In this document: one piece after another, positions 50,514-58,993 of the stretch
Layout of the letters: each line of letters begins with the position of its first letter
How positions within the stretch are numbered: position 1 is the stretch's first letter
Assembly (NCBI RefSeq): GCF_016863535.1
Contig: NZ_BOPB01000002.1
Location: forward strand, 124,001-188,000
Direction: 5' to 3'
DNA: 64,000 nucleotides
Source of the DNA: Micromonospora lutea
Lineage (GTDB): Bacteria; Actinomycetota; Actinomycetes; Mycobacteriales; Micromonosporaceae
Made by a program: the position numbers and the translations under genes
Notes under the pieces: model-generated
Databases searched by the model: none
What the model was told of the DNA's origin: nothing
The model's input: only the letters and a program-made list of their open reading frames with translations

Positions 50514-52979
50514 CTAAAGGCAGGGTTCGTCCATCGTGTCCGTTCGGGTGGCGTGGATCAGGTGATGTCGGCTGAGAAGCAGGTCGCCTTGGGTGAGGTC
50601 GTGCCGGAGTAGTCGGCCGTTGCTGTCGAACAACAGCGTGTCCCGCCGGCCATCCCGGTCCTCCGCCTGGAAGGCCACGCCAGGCTCACCCTCGTCATCC
50701 GTGTAACTGCCCGCGAACTCGATTCCCGACATCGCGGCGAGTTCCTCCAGCAGGACGGCGCTCTGCGCGGGGGTGAGCGGGTGATGCAGGAAGATCCGGG
50801 CGACGATCTGCAGCATGCCGTTGGTGGTACGCAACTCGGGCACCAGTTTGTCCCACTCCCGCCACAGTTGGACGCGCAGGGTCTCCGGGTTCTCCTTCGG
50901 CACCGGGCTGACCTCGGTCATCTTGCCCGAGGTGAACGTCGTGGTGACGGCACGTCTCGATCCGGTCGGGCCGAACTCGGTCACCACTCTTCTGCCCGCA
51001 CGCTCGGCCGTGAACCACAGCTCGTAACGGTGGCGGGTGAGCTTTGACCGGCCCTCACCGTGCTCCCAGGACAACACCTCGTAGCGGGTGCACGCGTACC
51101 TGCCTGGCGGTGTCTCTCCGACCAGGTTGGCGACGTACTCGGCGAATTCGCCGAGGTCGTTGGGGAGCACCGGGTCGCGTTCGGCGCTGCGTCCGGGGGC
51201 CGACGGGACGTCTCGCGTGGGGGTCACCGTGACGGTCCGGGTCGGCGCGGTCAGCTCATCCCGTCGTTCGGGCAGCATGACGAGATACGCACTTCCGACC
51301 AGTCCCATACCGGCCAGGGCGGCGGCCACCACCGTGCGTAGGCGGACCGACGGCAGGCGCAGTCGATTCCCACCTGCCCGGCCCAGGTTCGCGGAGTCGT
51401 CGTGTAATGAGTTACGGCGGTGGGCTGCCCGGCCACGCTCCTCCGGCCTGTCGGCGACCGGTGTCACGTTGGCAGGCCAAGGGGAGGGCGCGTCACGCCG
51501 GGTCTCGGCCGCGGCGTCAGGGGGGCGGGTTGCCGGGTCACTGGCTGGTGAGAGGGGGACGCTCCAGAGGTGACGACGCGACCAGGGGGTCAGCCACCGC
51601 TGGTCGAAGCGGGCACCCGGATCGTTGGTGTGCCGGCGATCGGCACCCGGCGTGGAGGACGCGATCAGCGGCGGTCGCAGGGCCAGCATCACCGTGTCGT
51701 CCGCCCGTGACAGCGGTGGTCGCGGCGTCGGCAGCGTTGCGGTCTCCGCCCGCGACGGCGGTGGCTCAGGGGCCAGCGCCGCAGGGCTTGCATTGACCAG
51801 CCTCAGGTACGCCTCCCACGCCTTCGCCGCCAACCGCAGACACCAGCGGTGTCCGGCTTCGCCGATGTCGTCGAAGGTGAGGTAGACAAGGGCCTGGCTG
51901 GCCACTTCGAGGCACCACTGCTGGCGCCAATCCGACCCGTAGTTGGCCTTCTTGGCGTGGTTCAGCCCGGCGCGGTGTACACGCTCGATGAGTTGGGCGA
52001 GACCCGGCAGCAGCTTGCCCGGTCGCCGGGTGTCCGGATCGACGAGGCAGCAGATGATGGCGTCGGCCTGATCGTGCGGAAGCACCTCGGCCGGGCCTCC
52101 GACGGGCGAGCGCGGTGCGACCGTCCTGAGTAGCGTGCTCAGCAGCACGAAGACCGCGTCTCGGGTGAGCGGACCGTCAGACTGGTAGCCGCCGAGATCG
52201 ACGAGCAGGAAGGCCCCGTAGCAGGGTTTGCCCCGCTCGTAGGGGATGAGGACGTTGCCGCCGTTGAGGTCCCCGTGGGTGTGACCGACGAGGCAGTCCA
52301 TGGTGCGCCGGGCCAGCCGCGAGTCGCAGTGGGTAAGGAGAGCGAGGAGATTTGGTACGCCGTCGAGGTCCGGCACCGGACCGACGTTGTCGGTGACGCC
52401 GAGCCGGGCGGCGGCGGCCAGCACCGAGCCCACGGAGGCCAGCTGCGCGACCTCCTGCTGTACGAACTCGCCGACGGTGGTCTCCCGGGTTCGCAGGCGG
52501 ACGCCGCGTCGACCGGTGTCGGGGGTGTTCCAGTCGTTGATGAGCGCGTCGACGATCCGTGGGATGGCGTCCTGCCGGTCGTCGTCGCTCAACGCGGCCA
52601 GGCTCACGACCGCGTCACCGCCGTTGGCGACCTGCTGGATCAGCAGCCGGCGGTGGCTGTCCACCCGGTACCAGTCCGGCTGCTTGACGATGTGCCGATC
52701 GGCGAATCCGGGCGGCTGGGAACGCTGCGCCCTTTCATGCCCGGCGATGAGTTCGTCTGCGGTCTCCGCCGGAACCACCTTGACGATGTACTTCTGCTTG
52801 GTCGACCCGTCGTCGTCCCGCCAGGTGACTGACACGCAGTAGAGCTGGGCGTCCGACTTGTGTGGGTCGGGAGCGAACTCCGGCACGATCTGGACGTCGG
52901 TCGCGTTGGCCCACTCGCGTACGGCCGAGAGGACGACGGTGTCCGGTGCCGGGTGCCCATTGGCGACTCTGTAGCCCAT
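50514..52979 (-). CDS. Membrane-anchored kinase-like protein
   Basis: 821 residues. An N-terminal kinase-fold domain carries VGHTHGDLNGGNVLIPYERG near residue 236 and FLLVDLGGYQSDGPL near 260, the HGDxxxxN catalytic loop and a DLG metal motif. A long disordered linker follows, then one membrane helix (LRTVVAAALAGMGLVGSAYL) near residue 555, and about 240 residues outside. The outer part (RTVTVTPTRDVPSAPG, then a beta region) is not recognised. ATG 52979 has a close AAGGAC; the longer frame to 53096 is unsupported. Divergent from the S-4TM effector, it may sense or regulate it. The arrangement is unusual for APH-like kinases. Confidence 0.7.
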   Translation of the reverse strand: MGYRVANGHPAPDTVVLSAVREWANATDVQIVPEFAPDPHKSDAQLYCVSVTWRDDDGSTKQKYIVKVVPAETADELIAGHERAQRSQPPGFADRHIVKQPDWYRVDSHRRLLIQQVANGGDAVVSLAALSDDDRQDAIPRIVDALINDWNTPDTGRRGVRLRTRETTVGEFVQQEVAQLASVGSVLAAAARLGVTDNVGPVPDLDGVPNLLALLTHCDSRLARRTMDCLVGHTHGDLNGGNVLIPYERGKPCYGAFLLVDLGGYQSDGPLTRDAVFVLLSTLLRTVAPRSPVGGPAEVLPHDQADAIICCLVDPDTRRPGKLLPGLAQLIERVHRAGLNHAKKANYGSDWRQQWCLEVASQALVYLTFDDIGEAGHRWCLRLAAKAWEAYLRLVNASPAALAPEPPPSRAETATLPTPRPPLSRADDTVMLALRPPLIASSTPGADRRHTNDPGARFDQRWLTPWSRRHLWSVPLSPASDPATRPPDAAAETRRDAPSPWPANVTPVADRPEERGRAAHRRNSLHDDSANLGRAGGNRLRLPSVRLRTVVAAALAGMGLVGSAYLVMLPERRDELTAPTRTVTVTPTRDVPSAPGRSAERDPVLPNDLGEFAEYVANLVGETPPGRYACTRYEVLSWEHGEGRSKLTRHRYELWFTAERAGRRVVTEFGPTGSRRAVTTTFTSGKMTEVSPVPKENPETLRVQLWREWDKLVPELRTTNGMLQIVARIFLHHPLTPAQSAVLLEELAAMSGIEFAGSYTDDEGEPGVAFQAEDRDGRRDTLLFDSNGRLLRHDLTQGDLLLSRHHLIHATRTDTMDEPCL

Positions 52980-53181
52980 GTCCTTCGTTGGACCTTCCAA
53001 AGGGGTGCAAGCGGACGGGCCACCCACAGATCGCCCGCCCAGAGGGGTGGCACGCTTGCTTGTGCGCCGGCTCAATCTAGCTGACTGTTGGACCAATCAG
53101 TGAGTCTTTCCTATGTCGCCATAAGAGCTACCAAAAGGTAACTCGCGTAGCTTGCTGCCCGTGTGCGTGATGCAGCCGAGA

Positions 53182-53209
53182 GTGACAATTGGTGATCTTG
53201 ATTTAGAAT
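53182..53209 (+). promoter_or_regulatory. Sigma70-like promoter for the S-4TM gene
   Basis: GTGACA, a 16-base spacer, TAGAAT, ending 25 bases before GTG 53235, with GGGAGG in between. This is among the better -35/-10 pairs in the window. Confidence 0.5.
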
Positions 53210-53234
53210 CGGTTACCGGACCCGGGAGGCCGTA

Positions 53235-54176
53235 GTGACCGATCCCGCCACGTCCCTGCTCAGCCGACAGACCGAGCCCGAGATGATGACCCTGCTGCGG
53301 GCCATGTCCGTCTGCCATTCGCGGGCGCAACGACTCGACAACCTGCGGATGATCCTGTCGATCCTGCTCGGCGTCGCCGGCGCGGCGGTAGCCCTCACCG
53401 GCGTGTCGTCCACACTGGTCACCGCGCTCGGAGCGCTCTGGGCACTGATGAACGCGGTCGGACTGGGCACCTGGTCGCGTGGCCAACTCAGTCGTGGCGC
53501 CGTGCTCCAGGAAATGTTCGACGTCCGGCTTTTCGGTCTGCCGTGGAACGCTGTGGCTGCCGGGGCCGAGGTGAGCGCAGCTGAGGTCAGCCGTCTGGAC
53601 CGGGCCTATCGGGGCGACGAGCGGTACCTGCGCGACTACTACGAGGTGCCACCCCTGCCCACCCCGTACGACGTGCTCGCCTGCCAGCAGCAGAACCTCG
53701 GCTGGGGTGCCCGGGTGCGCCGCCGTTACGCCTATGTGGTGCTCGGCGGCACGGCGGCCTGGAGTCTGCTCGGTGTCGTCTTCGGTATCAGTGCCGGGCT
53801 GACCGTCCTGCAGCTACTGCTTCAGTGGTACGTCCCGTCGCTCGGCGCGCTTCTGCTGGGCATGGAGATCTACCGCAGTCAGCGGGACGTCGCGAACGAC
53901 CGGGAGCGCGCACTGGCGGTGATGCAGGAGCGGATTACCGCTGCGGTCGAGCGGCATGGTGTGGACGCCTCGGCTGAGCTGCTCGCCCTGGCCCGGCAGG
54001 TCCAGGACCTGATCTTCCGTAGTCGGCAACGGCAGTCCCGCGTACCCGACTGGTTCTTCCGGCGGTTCCACGCGGCGGACCGACACGATTTCCAGGTCGC
54101 CATGGCCGCTCTCACCCGCATCCTTCAGGATGCCCGGCTCGTGGCCCCCGCTCCCAGGGAGGGGCCGGTCACCTGA
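53235..54176 (+). CDS. S-4TM family putative pore-forming effector
   Basis: 313 residues. Two helix pairs (ILSILLGVAGAAVALTGV with LVTALGALWALMNAVGL, and VLGGTAAWSLLGVVFGISAG with LQLLLQWYVPSLGALLLG) flank a cytoplasmic block. The block has LQEMFDVRLFGLPWNA, DYYEVPPLPTPYDVLACQQQ and LGWGARVRRRYAYVV, which matches the S-4TM family (EMFD, LPWN, CQ...N.W...RRRYA). These proteins are predicted pore-forming effectors of immune conflict systems. GTG 53235 has GGGAGG upstream. It is divergent from a membrane-anchored kinase-like protein, a possible sensor or immunity partner. Confidence 0.82.
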   Translation: MTDPATSLLSRQTEPEMMTLLRAMSVCHSRAQRLDNLRMILSILLGVAGAAVALTGVSSTLVTALGALWALMNAVGLGTWSRGQLSRGAVLQEMFDVRLFGLPWNAVAAGAEVSAAEVSRLDRAYRGDERYLRDYYEVPPLPTPYDVLACQQQNLGWGARVRRRYAYVVLGGTAAWSLLGVVFGISAGLTVLQLLLQWYVPSLGALLLGMEIYRSQRDVANDRERALAVMQERITAAVERHGVDASAELLALARQVQDLIFRSRQRQSRVPDWFFRRFHAADRHDFQVAMAALTRILQDARLVAPAPREGPVT

Positions 54177-54180
54177 CTCG

Positions 54181-54203
54181 ACCTCGGCGACGAACGCCGA
54201 GGT
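54181..54203. terminator. Bidirectional terminator
   Basis: ACCTCGGCG-ACGAA-CGCCGAGGT, a perfect 9-bp stem in the 55-base gap between the convergent stops of the S-4TM gene and the hydrolase. Confidence 0.75.
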
Positions 54204-54231
54204 GAGGCAGGGGAGCCGATGGTGGGATTAC

Positions 54232-55134
54232 TCAGCGGGACTCGATCCGGCCCAGCGAACCCGGATCCACCTGCGACCAGGCTGGGTCGTCCGGGTTGAA
54301 CACGCTGCGCAGGTACGCCGTGGTGACGTGCTGGATCAGGGCCACGCGGTCCGGGCTCTCGTCGGTGGTCTCGGTGACGCCGTGGCCGGGGACGCCGCCC
54401 AGGGAGTGCTCGCCGCCGAAGACGGTGAGCAGGCTCTTCGGCCCAGGGCTCAGGTGGTACGGGTCGGTGAACCAGTCTGGTCCCCGTACCGACAGCGGTG
54501 ACGTGTCCTGGTCGCCCGCGACGACCAGGGCGGGCGTCGTCATCTCCGCGAAGCTCGGACTCATGAACGGGAAGTGCTCGGCGGCGAACGGCGTCAGGTC
54601 GGCGCCGCCGGTGCCGGTGGTGGCGAGCAGCACGCCTGCGGTGACCCGGGGGTCGGACAGATCCTCGCCCGGGGTGCCGTCGGCGTCGAGTACCCGGGCG
54701 CCGAGCAGCAGGCTCGCCGTCTGGCCGCCCCACGAGTGACCGGCCACCGCGACCCGCTCGTGATCGATCCGCCCGGCGAGTCCGGGGACGTACGCCTCGA
54801 TCGTCTCCATCGAGTCGAGGAGTTGTGTCAGGTCGGCGGCTCGGATGCGCCAGATCACCGGGTACCGAGGATCGTCCGGGCCGACGGCCAGGGTCCGCGA
54901 GTCGAGATGGGTGGGCTGAAGCACCGTGAAGCCGTGGGCTGCCCAGTGCTCGACCAGGGGCGCGTACATGTCCATGTTTCCGCCGAAACCGTGCGCGAAG
55001 ACGACGACTGGCAGCTCGGTGCCGGAGACCGGGGCGGTGACCCGCACCTGCAGGTCCGTGCCACGCGTCGGCGCGGGCAGCACCACCGGCCGCACCGAGA
55101 TGACCGGGCTGGGCTGTTGCTCTGGGACGCTCAT
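54232..55134 (-). CDS. Alpha/beta hydrolase (lipase/cutinase-like)
   Basis: 300 residues. The nucleophile elbow VAVAGHSWGGQTASLL gives Ser near residue 130. The oxyanion region VVVFAHGFGGNMDM lies early, an acid fits LVVAGDQDTSPLS, and the catalytic His fits TVFGGEHSLGG. The lack of a signal peptide suggests an intracellular esterase. ATG 55134 has GAGGAG upstream. It is divergent from a TetR repressor with two identical operator types between them, so it is probably TetR-controlled. The substrate, perhaps an ester or lactone, is unknown. Confidence 0.85.
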   Translation of the reverse strand: MSVPEQQPSPVISVRPVVLPAPTRGTDLQVRVTAPVSGTELPVVVFAHGFGGNMDMYAPLVEHWAAHGFTVLQPTHLDSRTLAVGPDDPRYPVIWRIRAADLTQLLDSMETIEAYVPGLAGRIDHERVAVAGHSWGGQTASLLLGARVLDADGTPGEDLSDPRVTAGVLLATTGTGGADLTPFAAEHFPFMSPSFAEMTTPALVVAGDQDTSPLSVRGPDWFTDPYHLSPGPKSLLTVFGGEHSLGGVPGHGVTETTDESPDRVALIQHVTTAYLRSVFNPDDPAWSQVDPGSLGRIESR

Positions 55135-55172
55135 TACTGTTGCTCCTCGATGAGGGAAGACAGACGATAGAA

Positions 55173-55189
55173 GCGGAACCGCGTTCCGC
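55173..55189. promoter_or_regulatory. TetR operator O1, GCGGAAC-CGC-GTTCCGC
   Basis: A perfect 7-3-7 palindrome. Its centre is 26 bp from O2 (55199-55215). Both lie in the divergent gap between the hydrolase and TetR starts. Confidence 0.85.
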
Positions 55190-55198
55190 CTAGACGAT

Positions 55199-55215
55199 AC
55201 GGAACCTGGTTCCGT
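55199..55215. promoter_or_regulatory. TetR operator O2, ACGGAAC-CTG-GTTCCGT
   Basis: A perfect 7-3-7 palindrome with the same CGGAAC core as O1. Each operator is preceded by AGACGATA, so the whole unit seems duplicated. Confidence 0.85.
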
Positions 55216-55247
55216 TTAGCATCCATTGTGACGGAGGCCACAGGAAC

Positions 55248-55832
55248 GTGCCGGCTCGTGACACCGACCCACCAGCTCCTCGGAAGAGGGCCGACGCCGA
55301 GCGCAACAAGCAGGCGCTGCTTGAGGCCGCCGCCGCAGCCTTCGTCGACTCCGGCGTCGATGCTCCGGTGCGTGACATCGCCGTCCGGGCCGGCGTGGGC
55401 GTCGGTACGATCTACCGCCATTTCCCGACTCGCGCCGACCTGATCGTCGCCGTCTACCGGCACCAGGTGCAGTCCTGTGCGCAGGCCGCACCGGCGCTGC
55501 TGGCGAGCAGCCAGACCCCGCACCACGCGCTCACCGCGTGGATCGACCTGTTCGTCGACTTCCTCATCACCAAGCACGGCCTGGCCGAGGCGATGCACTC
55601 CGACGCCGCCGCCTTCGAGCCGCTGCACGCCTACTTCCTGGACCACCTGCTCCCGGCGGTCACGCTGCTGTTGGACGCTGCCGTCGATGCCGGCCAGATC
55701 AACCCGATCGACCCGCTGACCCTGCTGCAGGGCGTCGGCAACCTCTGCATCGGCGCCTCAGCCAACTCCCCCTACAACCCCCGCCCCCTGGCCGCCCTCC
55801 TAATCCGAGGCCTCCAAACCACCCCCTCCTAA
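55248..55832 (+). CDS. TetR-family transcriptional repressor
   Basis: 194 residues. The N-terminal helix-turn-helix reads LLEAAAAAFVDSGVDAPVRD, IAVRAGVGVGTIYRHFPTRA, DLIVAVYR. The C-terminal half is an all-helical ligand domain (SDAAAFEPLHAYFLDHLLPA). GTG 55248 has GGAGG upstream. It represses itself and the divergent hydrolase through O1/O2, by analogy with TetR pairs; the inducer could be the hydrolase substrate. The palindromic element at 55886 follows its stop. Confidence 0.93.
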   Translation: MPARDTDPPAPRKRADAERNKQALLEAAAAAFVDSGVDAPVRDIAVRAGVGVGTIYRHFPTRADLIVAVYRHQVQSCAQAAPALLASSQTPHHALTAWIDLFVDFLITKHGLAEAMHSDAAAFEPLHAYFLDHLLPAVTLLLDAAVDAGQINPIDPLTLLQGVGNLCIGASANSPYNPRPLAALLIRGLQTTPS

Positions 55833-55885
55833 CAGCTCCTAACCCACCCCCCGCCCCCAGCTCCCCCCACCCCCCCCAGCTCCCG

Positions 55886-55956
55886 CGATCATGCAGTTGT
55901 GGCACCGAACAAAGAGGACATAGCGCTCCGTATCGGGAGCCACAACTGCATGATCG
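55886..55956. repeat. 71-bp palindromic element, copy 2 (inverted)
   Basis: The same 18-bp arms CGATCATGCAGTTGTGGC/reverse complement as copy 1, with a 35-base loop that matches copy 1 only when reverse-complemented (26 of 35). It is preceded by a C-rich tract and followed by G-rich pentamers. Confidence 0.85.
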
Positions 55957-56010
55957 GCGAGGCGAGGCGAGGCGAGGCGGGGCGGGGCGGGGCGGGGCGG
56001 GGTGGGGTGG
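55956..56010 (+). repeat. GGYGR pentanucleotide tract with G4 potential
   Basis: Eleven GGCGA, GGCGG and GGTGG pentamers in a row beside the palindromic element and 100 bases before the acylase start. Four or more GGGG runs could form a quadruplex. Its mirror is the C-rich tract at 55840-55880. Confidence 0.6.
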
Positions 56011-56108
56011 GAGTAGGGGTTATCCCGGATTGTGGTGTGGGTTGATGTCGTTAGCCTCGGTGGGTGCGAATTGACCGGGCACAGTCGACACCACGGGGAG
56101 AACGTCGC

Positions 56109-56129
56109 ATGAACAGAGCTGTCCGATGA
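56109..56129 (+). CDS. Six-codon upstream ORF coupled to the acylase
   Basis: ATG 56109 with GGAG 8 bases upstream reads MNRAVR and its TGA overlaps the ATG of the acylase (ATGA). The acylase ATG itself lacks a good ribosome site. The mini-ORF may load ribosomes by coupling, or reflect an N-terminal frameshift. Confidence 0.4.
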   Translation: MNRAVR

Positions 56130-58561
56130 GGATGCGACGGGTTGTCGCGGCGTCGATCACCACCGTCCTGGTCGCGGCGGGTCTCGCCGTCACCGGCGGG
56201 AGCGCCGTCGCGCACGGCAGGGGCTACTCGGCGCTGATCCAGCGCGCATCCCACGGCGTACCGCACATCACCGCTCGCGACTTCGCCAGCCTCGGCTACG
56301 GCGTCGGGTTCGCGCAGGCAGAGGACAACATCTGCCTGATCGCCGAGCAGATAGTCACCGTCCGCGCTGAGCGGTCCCGCTGGTTCGGTGCCGACATCGC
56401 GAACATCAGCAGCGACCTGTTCCACCAGAAGTCGCTCGACGGCCGGGCCGCCGAGCGCTGGCTGGTCGGCCCGCGCGACGGCGTCCGCGCGCCCTCCAAC
56501 GAGGTACGCGACCAACTGCGCGGCTTCGCCGCCGGATACAACGCCTACCTGCGGGACGGAAAGAAGAAGATCAACGACCCGGCCTGCGTCGGGAAGGAGT
56601 GGGTGCGTCCGGTTACCGAGCTGGACCTGTGGCGGGTCAACTGGGCCAGGATGGTCCGGGCCAGCTCCGGCGCGCTCGCCGACGGCATCGTGGCCGCCGC
56701 ACCCCCTGCCGGCGCCGCACCAGACGCGCGTACCTCGAAGGTCGACGTGAGCCCGGTGGGGACCGAATCGACGCGGGGCCGCGCCGGGGAGCTGACCGGG
56801 TCGGCGGGGGAGCTGACCGGGACACTGCCGGCGCCCGGGGCGGCGGCCGTGGTCGAAGCCCGCGACGGCGCGCCGGCCGGGGTGGGCAGCAACGCGTACG
56901 GTCTCGGGCGCGACGCCACCACCAGCGGCGCGGGCATGCTGCTGGCGAACCCGCACTTCCCGTGGGACGGCGACGAGCGCTTCTACCGGATGCGGCTGAA
57001 GGTGCCCGGGCGGTACGACGTGGAGGGTGCGGCTCTGGTCGGTGACCCGCTCATCGAGATCGGACACAACGGCAAGGTCGCCTGGTCACACACCGTCTCC
57101 ACCGCCCGACGTTTCGTCTGGCACCGGCTCTCGCTGGTGCCCGGGGACCCCACCAGCTACCGCTACGACGGGCGGACCCGGAAGATGACCGTCCGCACGG
57201 TCACCGTCGGGACTCCCGGCGGGCCGGTCAGCCGTGCCTTCTACGACACCCACTTCGGCCCGGTCGTGGTGGTGCCGGGCCGCTTCGACTGGACCACCGA
57301 CACGGCGTACGCGATCACCGATGTCAACGCCACCAACAACCGTGCGTTGGACGGCTGGCTCGCCATGGGGCGGGCGACGTCCGTGCGTGACCTGCGGTCG
57401 GTGCTGGACCGGCGGCAGTTCCTGCCCTGGGTCAACGTGATCGCCGCCGACCGGGACGGGCGGGCGCTCTATGCCGACCACTCCGTCGTGCCCCGGGTCA
57501 CCGACTCCCTCGCGGCCGCGTGCATTCCGGCTCCCTTCCAGAGTTTGTACGCGACCAGCGGCCAGGCCGTCCTCGACGGCTCCCGCTCCGCCTGCGAGCT
57601 GGGCCGGGATCGCGATGCCGCGGTACCCGGCATTCTCGGGCCGGCGAACCTGCCCACGCTGGTCCGCGACGACTACGTGACCAACTCCAACGACAGCTAC
57701 TGGCTGGCCAACCCGGACCGCCCGCTCGTGGGGTATCCGCGCATCATCGGCGACGAACGGACGGTCCGCAGCCTGCGGACCCGGGTCGGCGTGCATCAGG
57801 TGCGGCAGCGCCTCGCCGGCACCGACGGACTGCCCGGTCGGGGGTTCACCACCGGCAGGCTGTGGGACGTGACGCTCGGCAACCGGGTGTACGGCGGCGA
57901 ACTGGTCCGTGACGACCTGGTACGGCTCTGCGAGGCTCAGCCGATGGCCACCGCCTCGGACGGCACCACCGTCGACCTGACGGCTGCCTGCGCGGCGCTG
58001 CGTCGCTGGGACCTCCGGGTCAACCTGGGCAGTCGGGGCTCCCACGTGTTCACCGAGTTCGCCCGGGCCGGTGGCATGCGTTTCGCCGATCCGTTCGACC
58101 CGGCTGCCCCGCTGACCACGCCGAGTCGACTCGCCATCGACGATCCGGCGGTACGCACGGCACTCGCCGACGCCGTTCGACTGCTCGACGGCATCCCGCT
58201 GAACGCCCGACTCGGTGACATCCAGACCGAACCGCGCGGCACCGCACGCATCCCCATCCACGGTGGCTGGCCGGAGACCGGTGTCTTCAACATGATCATC
58301 AACCAGGTGCAGCCGGGCGTCGGCTACCCGAAGGTTCGGCACGGCACGTCGTACCTGATGGCAGTCGAGCTGGGCCGCGGCGGGCCGTCGGGTCGGCAGC
58401 TGCTCACCTACTCGCAGTCGGCCAATCCGAACTCACCCTGGTATGCCGACCAGACCCGGCTGTACTCAGCCAAGGGCTGGGACACGGTCAAGTTCACCCC
58501 GAAGCAGCTGCGGAGCGACCCGAACCTGGTCACCTACCGGGTAGGGGAGCGTCATAGCTGA
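56126..58561 (+). CDS. Secreted Ntn-hydrolase acylase (aculeacin/AHL-acylase-like)
   Basis: 811 residues. A Sec signal (RVVAASITTVLVAAGLAVTG) is followed by the alpha subunit (ALIQRASHGVPHITARDFAS, GYGVGFAQAEDNICLIAEQ), a spacer, and the autocatalytic cleavage site GVGSNAYGLGRDA, the new N-terminal Ser near residue 255. The beta subunit has MLLANPHFPWDGDERFYRM, AWSHTVSTARRFVWHRL and NDSYWLANPDRPLVGYPRI. Penicillin-acylase-family enzymes of this type, such as aculeacin A acylase, remove lipid acyl chains from lipopeptides or homoserine lactones. Substrate unknown. A possible 6-codon leader precedes it. Confidence 0.88.
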   Translation: MRMRRVVAASITTVLVAAGLAVTGGSAVAHGRGYSALIQRASHGVPHITARDFASLGYGVGFAQAEDNICLIAEQIVTVRAERSRWFGADIANISSDLFHQKSLDGRAAERWLVGPRDGVRAPSNEVRDQLRGFAAGYNAYLRDGKKKINDPACVGKEWVRPVTELDLWRVNWARMVRASSGALADGIVAAAPPAGAAPDARTSKVDVSPVGTESTRGRAGELTGSAGELTGTLPAPGAAAVVEARDGAPAGVGSNAYGLGRDATTSGAGMLLANPHFPWDGDERFYRMRLKVPGRYDVEGAALVGDPLIEIGHNGKVAWSHTVSTARRFVWHRLSLVPGDPTSYRYDGRTRKMTVRTVTVGTPGGPVSRAFYDTHFGPVVVVPGRFDWTTDTAYAITDVNATNNRALDGWLAMGRATSVRDLRSVLDRRQFLPWVNVIAADRDGRALYADHSVVPRVTDSLAAACIPAPFQSLYATSGQAVLDGSRSACELGRDRDAAVPGILGPANLPTLVRDDYVTNSNDSYWLANPDRPLVGYPRIIGDERTVRSLRTRVGVHQVRQRLAGTDGLPGRGFTTGRLWDVTLGNRVYGGELVRDDLVRLCEAQPMATASDGTTVDLTAACAALRRWDLRVNLGSRGSHVFTEFARAGGMRFADPFDPAAPLTTPSRLAIDDPAVRTALADAVRLLDGIPLNARLGDIQTEPRGTARIPIHGGWPETGVFNMIINQVQPGVGYPKVRHGTSYLMAVELGRGGPSGRQLLTYSQSANPNSPWYADQTRLYSAKGWDTVKFTPKQLRSDPNLVTYRVGERHS

Positions 58562-58579
58562 CGGTCCAGCCCGACCGGG

Positions 58580-58900
58580 TCACGGAGCCGGCGGGTGGTA
58601 GGAGATGGGTAGCCGGACGGCGGCGTCGATCTCCGCTGCGGTCAGCAGCGGCACGATACGGGCATCGACGCCGCCTGCCGCCCGTACGGCGATGCCGAGT
58701 GCGGCAGCGGTCAGGTTGTCCGGCACCTCGCAGAGCACGTACAGGTCGACCTCGCCGAACGCGTAGTAGACGGCCTCCACCTGCCCACCGGTGTTCTCGA
58801 TGAGGGACTTGATCACCTCGGCCCGGGCCGTCCCGCCGTCCTTGGCCAGCCCGGCCATTCCCGGAATTGTGTAGGACGCCGTGACCAGGAACTTTGCCAC
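58580..58900 (-). CDS. GYD-domain protein
   Basis: 106 residues. The fold reads MAKFLVTASYTIPGMAGLAK, then YYAFGEVDLYVLCEVPDNLT and AAALGIAVRAAG, the GYD-family ferredoxin-like pattern. Function is unknown. It is convergent with the acylase after an 18-base gap, and followed upstream by a tandem repeat region and the DHA2 exporter gene. Confidence 0.75.
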   Translation of the reverse strand: MAKFLVTASYTIPGMAGLAKDGGTARAEVIKSLIENTGGQVEAVYYAFGEVDLYVLCEVPDNLTAAALGIAVRAAGGVDARIVPLLTAAEIDAAVRLPISYHPPAP

Positions 58901-58951
58901 GCTGGCACCGCCTTCCCCACCTCAGCCCCAAACCTTGACCGCGCGTACCCG

Positions 58952-58993
58952 TTTACGGCCCTGGCAAGCCTCTTTACGGCCCTGGCACGCCTC
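58952..58993. repeat. Tandem 21-bp repeat TTTACGGCCCTGGCANGCCTC
   Basis: Two head-to-tail copies differing at one base, in the gap between the divergent GYD and DHA2 genes. A possible regulator site. Confidence 0.6.

Noticed and set aside
58562..58579. CGGTC-CAGCC-CGACCG hairpin between acylase and GYD genes
   Set aside because: Only a 5-bp stem in an 18-base gap. It may stop transcription but is not convincing.
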